Positions 18,526 through 27,083 of a DNA stretch of 64,000 bases are shown here, piece after piece (the stretch's first letter is position 1; each line of letters starts with the position of its first letter). Source of the stretch: Herbaspirillum autotrophicum. Its GTDB lineage: Bacteria > Pseudomonadota > Gammaproteobacteria > Burkholderiales > Burkholderiaceae_D. The position numbers and the translations under genes were made by a program. A model generated the notes under the pieces. It searched no databases. It was not told the DNA's origin and worked only from the letters and a program-made list of their open reading frames with translations. The stretch covers positions 1-64,000 of the forward strand of contig NZ_LFLS01000012.1 in NCBI RefSeq assembly GCF_001189915.1, read 5' to 3'.

Positions 18526-19392
18526 CTATGCCGCTGCTGCGATTTGTTGCACTGTTTTATCCGGTTGGCACCGGGCCCACAAGGCGCGCACGCCATCCTT
18601 CATGACGCCAGCCTCTTGCCAGCGATCCGACAGTTCATGACCGTCAGCGCCGGTCATCGCATATTCGGGTGGTCCGAGTTCGCACAGAAAGGTCAGCACC
18701 GCATCATCGGGCGCGCGCCGGTGCCAGCTCCGGAATCCGTACTCCCACCATTGCATGAACAATTCCACCCACTTGCGATGTTGAGGAAATGCCAGCGGCA
18801 GTTGTATCTGCTCGCGACTGGCAACGCGGCCATGAAAGCCCCAGGCGTTGTCGATAATGCGATGCATCAGCGCGTGATTCTCCTCGGATACCGGCCAGGC
18901 GAATTCCCGGCCTACTACGTAATGCGACAAGTCGGCCGTCAGTTTCAGATCCGGGAATTGATCCAGCAGATGCAGGGTGAAATACAGATCGGTGGTCATG
19001 CGGTCGCGATGCGTTTCGATATGCAGCGCAATACCGGCATCATCCGCCAGCCGTTGCCAGCCTTCAATATAGGGAATGCATTCGGCCAGCGTATAAGGCC
19101 GCACATCGGCTTGCAGGTTGATGTGATCGGCGCCGAATTCCTGCACATGCTCGATGATGGGCTTGAGTTCATCGACGCTGCGCGGATAGCACTGGGCTTG
19201 CCAGCTCATGCCATGCGCACGCAGGAAACCGGTGACTTCGCGCACGTAATCACGGTCAAAGAAACGCACACCGGCACCATCGAAACCGGCATCACGGATC
19301 AGCTTCAGTTTTTCGTCCAGCGTCCATTCCACACCGTCCGGGCGACGGCGTTCCATGGCCCATAACGATTGATAGACGAGTAAGGTGTGCAT
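18526..19392 (-). CDS. Sugar phosphate isomerase/epimerase family protein (AP endonuclease 2-like TIM barrel)
   Basis: 288 residues from the ATG at 19392, which leaves 16 nt after the dioxygenase stop; an upstream in-frame ATG would overlap that gene. The fold is that of xylose isomerase-like TIM barrels: DAGFDGAGVRFF, INLQADVRPY, GIALHIETHRDR with the metal-binding Glu, LKLTADLSHYVVG with Asp and His, and GFHGRVASREQIQLP. Metal ligands therefore look complete. Members isomerise or epimerise sugars and inositol derivatives, and the exact reaction cannot be told. Forms an operon with PhyH and probably the MHS transporter. Confidence 0.75.
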   Translation of the reverse strand: MHTLLVYQSLWAMERRRPDGVEWTLDEKLKLIRDAGFDGAGVRFFDRDYVREVTGFLRAHGMSWQAQCYPRSVDELKPIIEHVQEFGADHINLQADVRPYTLAECIPYIEGWQRLADDAGIALHIETHRDRMTTDLYFTLHLLDQFPDLKLTADLSHYVVGREFAWPVSEENHALMHRIIDNAWGFHGRVASREQIQLPLAFPQHRKWVELFMQWWEYGFRSWHRRAPDDAVLTFLCELGPPEYAMTGADGHELSDRWQEAGVMKDGVRALWARCQPDKTVQQIAAAA

Positions 19393-19408
19393 GGTATCGG
19401 TACCCCGC

Positions 19409-20302
19409 TCAAGTGGAGGCGGCCTGCGCGGCGTCGTCGTCGGCAATGTCGAAGAAACGGCTGCCGCGCGACGACTGATTCTCGTAGATCGAGCCTTGAT
19501 TCAACGCCGGCGGCAGCGGCATGCGCACCGGCACGTCGCGCATGCGCGGCACAATGGTCGGTTCGCCGCTCAGCAAGCGTGCATTGAATTCATCGAAATC
19601 GCTCACGCCCATCAACGGGAATGCATCTGCGGCGCATACTTCATAGAGCAGGAAGTTGCGCGACATGGTGGAGCGATTTTGCGCCGAGCCATGGATCGCG
19701 CGTACATGATGAAAGGAGACTGCGCCGGCCTTGCCGGTTACCGGCACTGCCCGCTCAAGATCGAGCCCGGGCGTGGCCGGATCAATGGCGCCGCAGAAGC
19801 GCCCGGCGGCATGATGATCGTACGTCGGCCCGGTATGGGAACCGGGCACTACCAGCATGGCACCATTTTCCAGTGAAGTATCGTCCAGCATCACGCCCAC
19901 CGCCAGGATATCGTCATTGGTATGCGGATAGAACGCCCAGTCCTGATGCCATTCGACCGGCGAACCAAAGCGCGGCGACTTCAGGTTCAGTTTCGAATTC
20001 TGCAACCGCAGCCCCGGCCCGAGCAGACCACGCAACACCGCCAGCATCGGCTCGGACCGGATGAATTCTTCAAATACCGGATGGTGCTTATGCGGCTGCT
20101 TGATGCGACGCAGGCGCGGATCGGCAGCACTGTGACCGTTTTCCAGATCAAACACCTGAGTATGCGCATCGACCGCACGCGACTGCTCTACCCACTGCGC
20201 CAGCGCATCTTTCATTCTTTGCAGCGTAAAGACGTTCAATAAATCGGGTACCACCAGCAACCCGTCGGTGCGATATTGTTCGATCTGTGCGTGCGTAAGC
20301 AT
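19409..20302 (-). CDS. Phytanoyl-CoA dioxygenase (PhyH) family Fe(II)/2-oxoglutarate oxygenase
   Basis: 297 residues. The iron ligands are visible: WHQDWAFYPH (H119, D121) and the distal His in HHVRAIHGS (H204), with Arg210 in SAQNRS placed to bind 2-oxoglutarate. Family enzymes hydroxylate or demethylate small molecules using O2 and 2-oxoglutarate. First gene of the minus-strand operon; start supported by CCAGGAGAGTTGTC. A LacI-type palindrome lies about 105 nt upstream. Substrate unknown; with the isomerase and MHS importer it probably opens the catabolism of an imported polyol or acid. Confidence 0.83.
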   Translation of the reverse strand: MLTHAQIEQYRTDGLLVVPDLLNVFTLQRMKDALAQWVEQSRAVDAHTQVFDLENGHSAADPRLRRIKQPHKHHPVFEEFIRSEPMLAVLRGLLGPGLRLQNSKLNLKSPRFGSPVEWHQDWAFYPHTNDDILAVGVMLDDTSLENGAMLVVPGSHTGPTYDHHAAGRFCGAIDPATPGLDLERAVPVTGKAGAVSFHHVRAIHGSAQNRSTMSRNFLLYEVCAADAFPLMGVSDFDEFNARLLSGEPTIVPRMRDVPVRMPLPPALNQGSIYENQSSRGSRFFDIADDDAAQAAST

Positions 20303-20406
20303 GACAACTCTCCTGGATGTTCGATGATGGTTCTATGACTGTTCGACGGCTCTTTCACGATTGCTCACGCAGGATTTTCAGCATTTTTCAGCCCTGCCGA
20401 AAACAC

Positions 20407-20422
20407 ATGTTCGCGCGAACAT
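20407..20422. promoter_or_regulatory. LacI-type operator candidate
   Basis: Perfect 16-bp palindrome ATGTTCGCGCGAACAT with a central CG, the hallmark of LacI-family sites, about 105 nt upstream of the PhyH start. The natural binder is the LacI protein encoded at 15854-16888. Confidence 0.7.
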
Positions 20423-20505
20423 TGATGTGCATCTTATGTCCCGAAAAAACCGATGTCAACCCGAAAATCGATCAGCAGTCACATTATTGATGATGCGCAG
20501 CAGCA

Positions 20506-20533
20506 CAAAAAACCAGCAAGAGACTGGTTTTTT
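20506..20533 (-). terminator. Terminator for the hybrid kinase transcript (bidirectional shape)
   Basis: Stem AAAAAACCAG / CTGGTTTTTT with a 7-nt loop, about 120 nt past the kinase stop on the minus strand. The T-run is present on both strands. Confidence 0.7.
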
Positions 20534-20653
20534 CATTCTGAACAGGTGGGAATACGCAGTCGAAAAACTGCAGCAGCGTGATGCCTGACACTGTTCTGTC
20601 CGGACCGGGAATGCACGTCGGCCCCTGCTGCCGAAAAGGCTGTGGATTGTCGC

Positions 20654-22423
20654 TCAGTGCAAGTCGCGCAACACCGCCTGCAACATCTCCGGCGCCAGCG
20701 GCTTATGCAAGATGCCCAGCTGCGCGCCGGTGATGCTGTTGATGCTATCGACCGAGGTGTCGCCGGTAATCACCACTGCCGGAATGTCGTAGCCGCATGC
20801 CTGACGTACGGCGCGCACCACATCGACGCCGCTGACATTTTCCGCCAGCCGGAAATCACTGAGGATCAGGTCGAACGGCGGCACGCCGGTGGCATTCGGC
20901 AGGTTCTGCAAGGCATGCAGGGCTTGTTCCAGCGAGGCCACCGCCACTACCCGATGTCCCCATGACGACAACAGCAAGCGCATGCTGTCGAGGACGTCGG
21001 CGTCATCATCGATCACCAATATCGCCTTCGTGGCACCGTTGGCATTTTGCTCCGGCATGGTTTGCGCGGTCATGATCTGCGTGCGGGGTGCCAGCGGCAC
21101 CCAGACCGAAAACACCGAGCCGCGCGCCGATACGGATTGCACGCCGATGCGGACATTCAACAAATCCGCAGTGCGCTTGACGATTGCCAGCCCCAGCCCC
21201 AGGCCATGCTCGCGTCGCCGGGCCGCATTGCCAATCTGATAGAACTCGCCAAAAATCAGTTGCGACTGTTCTGCCGCAATGCCGATTCCGGTATCGGCCA
21301 CTTGTATTTCGATGAAGTCACCGCGCCGGCGCGCACCGACCAACACTTTGCCGCGCTCGGTATAGCGCAATGCATTGGAAACGAAATTGGCCAGGATGCT
21401 GTGCAACAGGGCGCGGTCGGTCTGGATCAACACCGAGGTCGGGCGGACGATAAAGCGCAGTTTTTGTTCGGCAGCGACGCCGGAAAATTGCTGGTCAATG
21501 GTTTCCAGCAACTCCTGCACATCGAACACTTCGCGCCTGACCTTGACCGCCCCCGCGTCCAGCTTGGAAATATCCAACAACACATCCAGCAATTGCACCA
21601 GGCCTTTGAGCGCCACTTGCAGCTTGCCGGCAATCGCCCCCACCTCCTGCGTGCTGACAGCCGTGGCATTGCACATCGCGCGCAAGGTGGCGATATACAA
21701 ACCCAGTGCATGGGTCGGCTGACGCAAGTCATGACTGGCAGCCGCCAGGAATTGCGACTTGGAACGACTGGCCGATTCGGCCCGCTCCTTTTCTTGCTGT
21801 AATTGTTCTATCAAGCCGGTGTTTTCAAACCGCAGCGCGACCGCTTCGCGCACGGTGCGATGGAAATTGCGGCTGTAGGCCAGATTGACGCCCAGCAAAA
21901 ACAGCGACAACACACCCAGCACCGAGAACAAGGGACCACCATGGAAAAATGAACGCAAGGCGAACGGCAATACGGTCGGCAGCGCAAAGGCGTAGTACGC
22001 CGGCGGGAACGAGGATTGCGACGCCACCGAGCCGCCGGTCATGCCGGCCAGCAGAATGCAGATGAACACGGTGACGACGGCGTTGTCCGGTGCAAAAAAC
22101 AAAATCCCGGTCGCGCCCCACAGGCATCCGGACAGTCCCGAGAACAAGGCATAGGTCCATGCACGCCGGCGTGCTGCGCCGGATGGTTGTTCCATTCGCA
22201 AGTCACGCCGGACGATCCCGATGCGGATCAGGGTCAACAGGAAAATCGTTGCCGCCCACGACAACAGCGCCGGATGCGCCACCTGATTCCACAACAGATA
22301 TACCGACAGCGCGGCGACCGCGATATTGCCAAAAAAGATGGGCGTCGCCTGCCGGTACAGCACATTGATCAGTTCGCCAAAGATGCGTGTCGCCACGGTG
22401 GATGCCGTCGGGTGTTGAGTCAT
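20654..22423 (-). CDS. Hybrid sensor histidine kinase/response regulator
   Basis: 589 residues from the ATG at 22423. Six or so membrane segments fill residues 25-185, then a coiled coil, the H-box FLAAASHDLRQPTHALGLY (H231), HATPase motifs (NFVSNALRYT, DTGIGI, HGLGLGLAIVKR) and a C-terminal receiver domain with IDDDADV and phosphoacceptor D523 in LSDFRL. The HDLRQPxHALGL type H-box marks the family often paired with LuxR-type regulators. A longer in-frame start at 22507 is possible but overlaps the promoter region of the divergent response regulator. Divergent from that regulator, its likely partner. Confidence 0.87.
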   Translation of the reverse strand: MTQHPTASTVATRIFGELINVLYRQATPIFFGNIAVAALSVYLLWNQVAHPALLSWAATIFLLTLIRIGIVRRDLRMEQPSGAARRRAWTYALFSGLSGCLWGATGILFFAPDNAVVTVFICILLAGMTGGSVASQSSFPPAYYAFALPTVLPFALRSFFHGGPLFSVLGVLSLFLLGVNLAYSRNFHRTVREAVALRFENTGLIEQLQQEKERAESASRSKSQFLAAASHDLRQPTHALGLYIATLRAMCNATAVSTQEVGAIAGKLQVALKGLVQLLDVLLDISKLDAGAVKVRREVFDVQELLETIDQQFSGVAAEQKLRFIVRPTSVLIQTDRALLHSILANFVSNALRYTERGKVLVGARRRGDFIEIQVADTGIGIAAEQSQLIFGEFYQIGNAARRREHGLGLGLAIVKRTADLLNVRIGVQSVSARGSVFSVWVPLAPRTQIMTAQTMPEQNANGATKAILVIDDDADVLDSMRLLLSSWGHRVVAVASLEQALHALQNLPNATGVPPFDLILSDFRLAENVSGVDVVRAVRQACGYDIPAVVITGDTSVDSINSITGAQLGILHKPLAPEMLQAVLRDLH

Positions 22424-22535
22424 GCAGATTCCGTTCAAAAACAGCAAAAATTGGATCGTCGCTGCCGTGCAGTGTAATATCTCGCCATCCTTTAATGTCA
22501 ATTCCACCCGCTATTCATTTCCTCTGCCCGGCGCC

Positions 22536-23147
22536 ATGACGAACATCGTAATTGCAGAAGATCACCCCCTGATCCGGGAAGGATTGCGATCCCTGCTGGC
22601 GCAGGCCAGCGATTTCAATGTCGTGGCCGATACCGGCAACGGCGCGCTGGTGGAACAATTGCTGCAACAGACCGCGACCGACCTGCTGCTGCTCGACCTC
22701 GACTTGCCCGGCTGCCACGGCATCGCGCTGACGGCGCGCATCAAGCAACAACATCCTCACATCAAGATCCTGATCCTGACCGGCTCCACCGATCACAACA
22801 GTGTGCGCCAAGCCTTCGCGGCCGGCGCCGATGGCTATCTGCTCAAACTGGAAGACAGCAGCGAATTGCTGGAAGCCATCCCGACCGTGCTGAACAACCG
22901 GCGCTACGTCAGCAAACTGCTGGGGCCGCTCGACCATTTCGAGGAGCATGACGAACAAGCGATGACGCCGCGCGAACAACAAATCCTGAAACTGATCGCG
23001 GCCGGCAAATCATCCCAGGAAATCGCTGATGCACTGGCGCTGAGCGTGTTTACCGTGCGCAAGCACAAGCAGAACCTGATGGCAAAACTGTCACTGCACA
23101 ATGCGGTGGAACTGGTGCGCTACGCCATGCATCAGGGCCTGGCCTGA
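22536..23147 (+). CDS. NarL/LuxR-family response regulator
   Basis: 203 residues: receiver domain with acidic pair E8/D9, phosphoacceptor D54 (LLLDLDLPG) and Lys in GYLLKLE, then a LuxR helix-turn-helix (MTPREQQILKLIAAGKSSQEIADALALSVFTVRKHKQNLMAKL). It is transcribed away from the hybrid kinase with 112 nt between the starts, so the two form a likely two-component pair. Target genes unknown; the Slam locus ends 13 nt beyond its stop on the opposite strand but need not be linked. Confidence 0.88.
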   Translation: MTNIVIAEDHPLIREGLRSLLAQASDFNVVADTGNGALVEQLLQQTATDLLLLDLDLPGCHGIALTARIKQQHPHIKILILTGSTDHNSVRQAFAAGADGYLLKLEDSSELLEAIPTVLNNRRYVSKLLGPLDHFEEHDEQAMTPREQQILKLIAAGKSSQEIADALALSVFTVRKHKQNLMAKLSLHNAVELVRYAMHQGLA

Positions 23148-23160
23148 TGCGCCGGGCCGA

Positions 23161-24543
23161 TCAGAACTGCGTCTGCACGCCAAGGCTGAATATCTTGCGC
23201 GCATAACTGCTATAGCCGATATTCGACGGGTTATCGATCTGCGTATATTGCGCCCGCAGCACCATGTTGCGGCCGGCCCACCGGCTGATATCCCACAGGC
23301 TGGTCAGGCTCGCAATCTTCTGGGTATCCTCGCGCGCCGGAAATAAAATGCTGCCCTGATCATAGCGTACGCTGGCATAGCTATAGTTGCCGACCACGGT
23401 CCATTGCGGATTGATGCGCCAGGCCGCAAACACGCTGGGCCCATGGGTGCGCCGCGAATAGACCGCAGAGTCGGCCGACTCGCGCTGCACATTGTAGTCA
23501 GCCCCGATTTGCCAGGCCGGCGGCAATTGCGCCACCAGACCGACACTACCCAGCACGCCGTCGGCATTCCGATAATGATCCAGATGCACGGTCCGATTGA
23601 AATAGCCGGCCGAGCCGGTCAGCGCCAGGCCCTGACGCAGATCGCGCGAGAACCGGGTAACCACCCCCGGCGTGGTTTCATTCATCTGATTGGCCTGGCG
23701 CGAGAAATTGACATTCGGTTGAATGCTCGCGCTCCAGTCCGGCGCCCGGTAGATGAAAGCGGCCGACAACGACATCGCCTCATTGTTGAAATCCGACGTA
23801 TCCAGATAACCGTTCCCGAGCAACACCCCCTGAAACAATACCGACCAACGCGCATTCAATGGCACCACATAACTGCCGGTGACGCTGCCGGTCGCCCCGA
23901 GTGAAGACTTGGGCATCGCTCCCGGATCGAGAATGAAGTTGCCCGGCAAGCCGCCCACCATCGCCGGCACGATATTCGATACCGGCCCGCCGTTGATATT
24001 GCTGTCATGCACGACGCCGGCAAACACTTCAATCGACCACGGCTTGCCAGCGGCCGGCGCAAACGCCACCGGATCACCGCGCCCCAGTTGTTCGATCAGA
24101 TTGTTCATCTGGGTTGATACCGGCCCGGCCGGCAACAATGGCAGGGTTTCCTTGTAGAGCTGCGTCGCCTCATCGCGACGGTCGAGGGCCACCAGAATTG
24201 CCGCCAGTTCCACGCGCGGATTGGGCGCCTGCGGCGTCAGTGCAATCACCCGGCGGTAATGGCTGATGGCGGCATCGACGTGCTGCAGGGAAGCATGGCA
24301 GCGCGCCAGCACATACAGCCGCTCGGCATCGACACTGTCTGCCGGCGTCTCGGCCAGCAAGGCGCACGCCACTTCGGGATGCCCGCGCTCTTGCATCACG
24401 CGCGCCATCACGACCTCGTCGCGACTGCGCATTGCCGCTGCATCGGCGGTACCGGGTGCGGCGGCCGGCGTGGCTGCATGCATCAAGGGCGACGACAACA
24501 GGCACGGCACGGCTACGCCGATAGCGCGAAATAGCTGGTTCAT
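23161..24543 (-). CDS. Slam-like outer-membrane translocator (TPR + DUF560 barrel)
   Basis: 460 residues. A signal peptide (VAVPCLLSSPLMHA) is followed by TPR-like helices (residues about 35-150, VMARVMQERGHPEVACALL, YVLARCHASLQHVDAAISHYRRVIAL) and a beta-rich C-terminal half starting at WSIEVFAGVVHDSNINGGP. The ending NPSNIGYSSYARKIFSLGVQTQF, with SNI-x-Y-x-R and terminal Phe, fits the 14-strand DUF560 barrel of surface lipoprotein assembly modulators. Known Slams move TbpB-like proteins across the outer membrane. The gene directly upstream (55 nt away) encodes a protein with a TbpB-like C-terminal barrel, as expected for a Slam-substrate pair. Not lipidated, judging by the signal peptide. 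Confidence 0.75.
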   Translation of the reverse strand: MNQLFRAIGVAVPCLLSSPLMHAATPAAAPGTADAAAMRSRDEVVMARVMQERGHPEVACALLAETPADSVDAERLYVLARCHASLQHVDAAISHYRRVIALTPQAPNPRVELAAILVALDRRDEATQLYKETLPLLPAGPVSTQMNNLIEQLGRGDPVAFAPAAGKPWSIEVFAGVVHDSNINGGPVSNIVPAMVGGLPGNFILDPGAMPKSSLGATGSVTGSYVVPLNARWSVLFQGVLLGNGYLDTSDFNNEAMSLSAAFIYRAPDWSASIQPNVNFSRQANQMNETTPGVVTRFSRDLRQGLALTGSAGYFNRTVHLDHYRNADGVLGSVGLVAQLPPAWQIGADYNVQRESADSAVYSRRTHGPSVFAAWRINPQWTVVGNYSYASVRYDQGSILFPAREDTQKIASLTSLWDISRWAGRNMVLRAQYTQIDNPSNIGYSSYARKIFSLGVQTQF

Positions 24544-24598
24544 ACGTTCACAGAAAGAAGATGGATGAGATCAACGGCAACCGGCAATCAGGACGATT

Positions 24599-26491
24599 TC
24601 AGCGATTGGCCGCAAACGTGCCGCCGCCGCTGACGCTGCTGGTCGACATATCCCAGCTGCCCTTGATCGCATTGGCCGCCGGGCCGTAAAACTGTCCGTT
24701 GCGGATGTAACCGGTCATCGCCTGATTGTTGTAAGTGCCGTTCATGCCGCCGCCGACATAGCCCCCCGATTGCACCAGACTCAGCGTTGCACTGCCCTTG
24801 TTGTTATCGAACTGGACGCTGCCGGGAATCGGCGCATGGCTGCCGATGGTCGCGAAGTTGACCTGCATCGACAGATTGCCGCCCACGACCGAACTGTCAC
24901 TGAGGGTGCCGCTCAGGCGTCCGCTGAATGTGGCGTTCAGATTGGTCGGCCAGTTGGCGCGGGCCGTCACGTTATTGAGATTGTTGCTGGCCTGCGATGC
25001 CGCATTGGACAGCGCAATATCGTTGGCACTGCTGGCAGAAGCCGCCGCCGCCGCCGCTGCGGCAGCCAGCACCGAGGCGCCGACTGCCGCCAGGCTGCCG
25101 GTTGACAGGCCAGCCACGCCGGCGGTCGTCGCTGCGCCGGCCGCAGCGGAGGAAGCGGCATTCGGTATCGGAGCAGCGACTGACGCTGCCAGCGTGGTTG
25201 CCTGAAGCGCCGGCACATTACCGCCTGAAGCAGGACTGGTCGGACTGGAAAAGATGCCGGCATCGACCAGCTTTTGATATTTTTCTTCAGCGCCCGCCGC
25301 CAGTGGTTTGGCCAGTGATGGCGCGGAGGGTTTCGCCGCGTCCGGATTGGTGGCGGTGCCTTCCAGCATCGCCGCCATGCGCGCCTTCAGCGCCTCCAGT
25401 TCAGCCTGCGTCGCCGATTGCCCGCCGGAGGAACGCTGCTGCTGTACCTGCATCAGCGCCGTTTCGATATCCATCGAATGGATCTGCACCGGTCCCACGC
25501 CTGGCACCACCGCCGGCGCCGGCTGCCGGACTTGCTGCTGCATCTGTTGTTGCAGTTGTTGCAACTGCTCCAGCGACGGCGGCGGCCGCAATGCCGGATC
25601 CGGCCGCGGCGACAAAGGTGCGATCATCGGCACGCTCAGTGGTTTGAGCTGCGGCCCCGACTCGGACTGCGGCACCAGCTTGAGCGGATCCCAGGTCTGG
25701 CCCGGCGCTTGTGTTTGCTTTTGTGTTTGCTTGCCGGTTTCGAGTTGCTGCAACAAGGTTTGCCGGGTCACTTCCGGTGTCTGCTGCGCCGGACTCGGTT
25801 TCCGGGTCAACTGTTCGATCTGCAACAGCTTGGTTTTCTCGCTCTCCCCGGACGGCTTTTGCATGAGCGGCGACGGTTCCGGTTTCGGCCCTTGCTCCTT
25901 CGCCTGGATGAGCTGCTCGATCTGCTGTTGTTTGGTTTTTCCGGTCTGTTCTGTCATCTGCGGCAAAATCACCGGTTTCACCGGCGCAACTTGTTGCTGC
26001 AGTTGCTGCTGCCCGGACGTCGGATATTGTGCGGGCGCCGGCGTCGGGTGCATGAGCGGCGATGACTCCTGCGCCTGGATGAGTTGTTCGATCTGCGGCT
26101 GTTTGGTTTTTCCGGTCTGTTCTGTCATCTGCGGCAAAATCACCGGTTTCACCGGCGCAACTTGTTGCTGCAGTTGTTGCTGCCCGGGCGTCGGATATTG
26201 TGCGGGCGCCGGCGTCGGGTGCATGAGCGGCGATGACTCCTGCGCCTGGATGAGTTGCTCGATCTGCGGCTGTTTGGTTTTTCCGGTCTGCTCCGTCATC
26301 TGCGGCAAAATCAACGGCTTCACCGGCGCAACTTGTTGCTGCAGTTGCTGCTGCTCGGGCGTCGGATATTGTGCGTGCGCCGGCGTCGGATGCCAGGTCA
26401 GCAACCCCAGCAAGACCGACGACGCACAACATGCGCGCGTGCGGTGTTGCCGCCAGGCGGATGACGAATACCGGTAGTGAATTGTGCGCAT
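24599..26491 (-). CDS. Probable Slam substrate: repeat-rich secreted protein with TbpB-like C-terminal barrel
   Basis: 630 residues. Signal peptide with cleavage after PAHA (residue 40); two Cys lie before the hydrophobic core, so there is no lipobox. Then three 57-residue repeats (34-204) of the form YPTPxQQQLQQQVAPVKP, a long Pro/Gln-rich region, an Ala-rich stretch (about 430-495) and a C-terminal beta domain from about 510. That domain ends GQFYGPAANAIKGSWDMSTSSVSGGGTFAANR, similar to the GxFxGPxAxExGGxF closing strands of TbpB/HphA barrels. Start supported by GGGGAGA. Ligand unknown; the non-lipidated type may be released rather than surface-anchored. The repeat region gives spurious long frames on the other strand. 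Confidence 0.68.
   Translation of the reverse strand: MRTIHYRYSSSAWRQHRTRACCASSVLLGLLTWHPTPAHAQYPTPEQQQLQQQVAPVKPLILPQMTEQTGKTKQPQIEQLIQAQESSPLMHPTPAPAQYPTPGQQQLQQQVAPVKPVILPQMTEQTGKTKQPQIEQLIQAQESSPLMHPTPAPAQYPTSGQQQLQQQVAPVKPVILPQMTEQTGKTKQQQIEQLIQAKEQGPKPEPSPLMQKPSGESEKTKLLQIEQLTRKPSPAQQTPEVTRQTLLQQLETGKQTQKQTQAPGQTWDPLKLVPQSESGPQLKPLSVPMIAPLSPRPDPALRPPPSLEQLQQLQQQMQQQVRQPAPAVVPGVGPVQIHSMDIETALMQVQQQRSSGGQSATQAELEALKARMAAMLEGTATNPDAAKPSAPSLAKPLAAGAEEKYQKLVDAGIFSSPTSPASGGNVPALQATTLAASVAAPIPNAASSAAAGAATTAGVAGLSTGSLAAVGASVLAAAAAAAAASASSANDIALSNAASQASNNLNNVTARANWPTNLNATFSGRLSGTLSDSSVVGGNLSMQVNFATIGSHAPIPGSVQFDNNKGSATLSLVQSGGYVGGGMNGTYNNQAMTGYIRNGQFYGPAANAIKGSWDMSTSSVSGGGTFAANR
25880..26392 (-). 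repeat. Three tandem 171-bp repeats inside the Slam substrate gene
   Basis: Period 57 codons; copies begin at residues 34, 91 and 148. Copies 1 and 2 are nearly identical in DNA, copy 3 diverges at its 3' end. In frame, so copy-number change would lengthen or shorten the stalk without breaking the gene. Confidence 0.85.
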
Positions 26492-27083
26492 GAGCTTCTC
26501 CCCTTATGCTCGCCGCATATGGCTGCGGCTGATGGCGGCGAGATTAGCAATCGCATCGGAGGAAGTAAATACTGCAAATGCAGTAGTCAAACTTGCATCC
26601 ACGGTTGGATGGCAATCGTGGCGATGATTGCCGCTGACACCGCACCGGATGTGGCCCGCCATGCTGCGAATGCGTATCCGGACCGCGCCTATCCGATTCA
26701 ACGCGAAGATTCCAGGCAGCACGTGGCCGAACTGCAAGTGTATGGCGGCAACACCGCGGTCATCATTGCGACCTGCCATCACAAGCTGCGCAGTTTGTTG
26801 CACGGAAGAATTCTGGCCCGCCTGCTGGTCGCCGCCGCCCTGCAGCTGTCCGTCATTTGCCTTGTGCCGGCGCGGCGCATGCAAGAGGATGAACGCGCCA
26901 CCACCTGATCGGCATAGTTGCAACATTGACTATGGCTGCCTGGCGACCTACTCTACAAGCAACCGGTGTACGGATTGTCCGCATGCGCATGAGGGCAAGC
27001 CACTGATCGCGATACCGACCAGCAGATCATGCGCCGCAACTCAGCAGCAGCGATTGCCATCCGAACCTTTCCGGGAGATCAGC
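26492..27083. other. 592-nt region with at most one small gene
   Basis: Carries the upstream region of the Slam substrate gene on the minus strand and the leader of the coiled-coil gene on the plus strand. The only candidate gene is the weak 99-codon frame at 26609-26908. Confidence 0.4.
26609..26908 (+). CDS. Hypothetical small protein, weak support
   Basis: 99 codons from an ATG with only a poor ribosome binding site. The product would have one hydrophobic segment near the C-terminus (ILARLLVAAALQLSVICLVP) followed by a basic tail. I recognise no family. The frame may be chance in GC-rich DNA. Confidence 0.25.
   Translation: MAIVAMIAADTAPDVARHAANAYPDRAYPIQREDSRQHVAELQVYGGNTAVIIATCHHKLRSLLHGRILARLLVAAALQLSVICLVPARRMQEDERATT

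Larger units (their letters stand above)
20303..20653. other. Intergenic region between PhyH operon and hybrid kinase
   Basis: 351 nt containing the operator palindrome at 20407-20422 and the terminator at 20506-20533. No gene is evident. Confidence 0.6.

Noticed and set aside
25308-26477. 389-residue open frame rich in Cys on the plus strand
   Set aside because: It is the antisense shadow of the Q/P-rich tandem repeats; its Cys runs mirror CAG/CAA glutamine codons. It has no recognisable domain.
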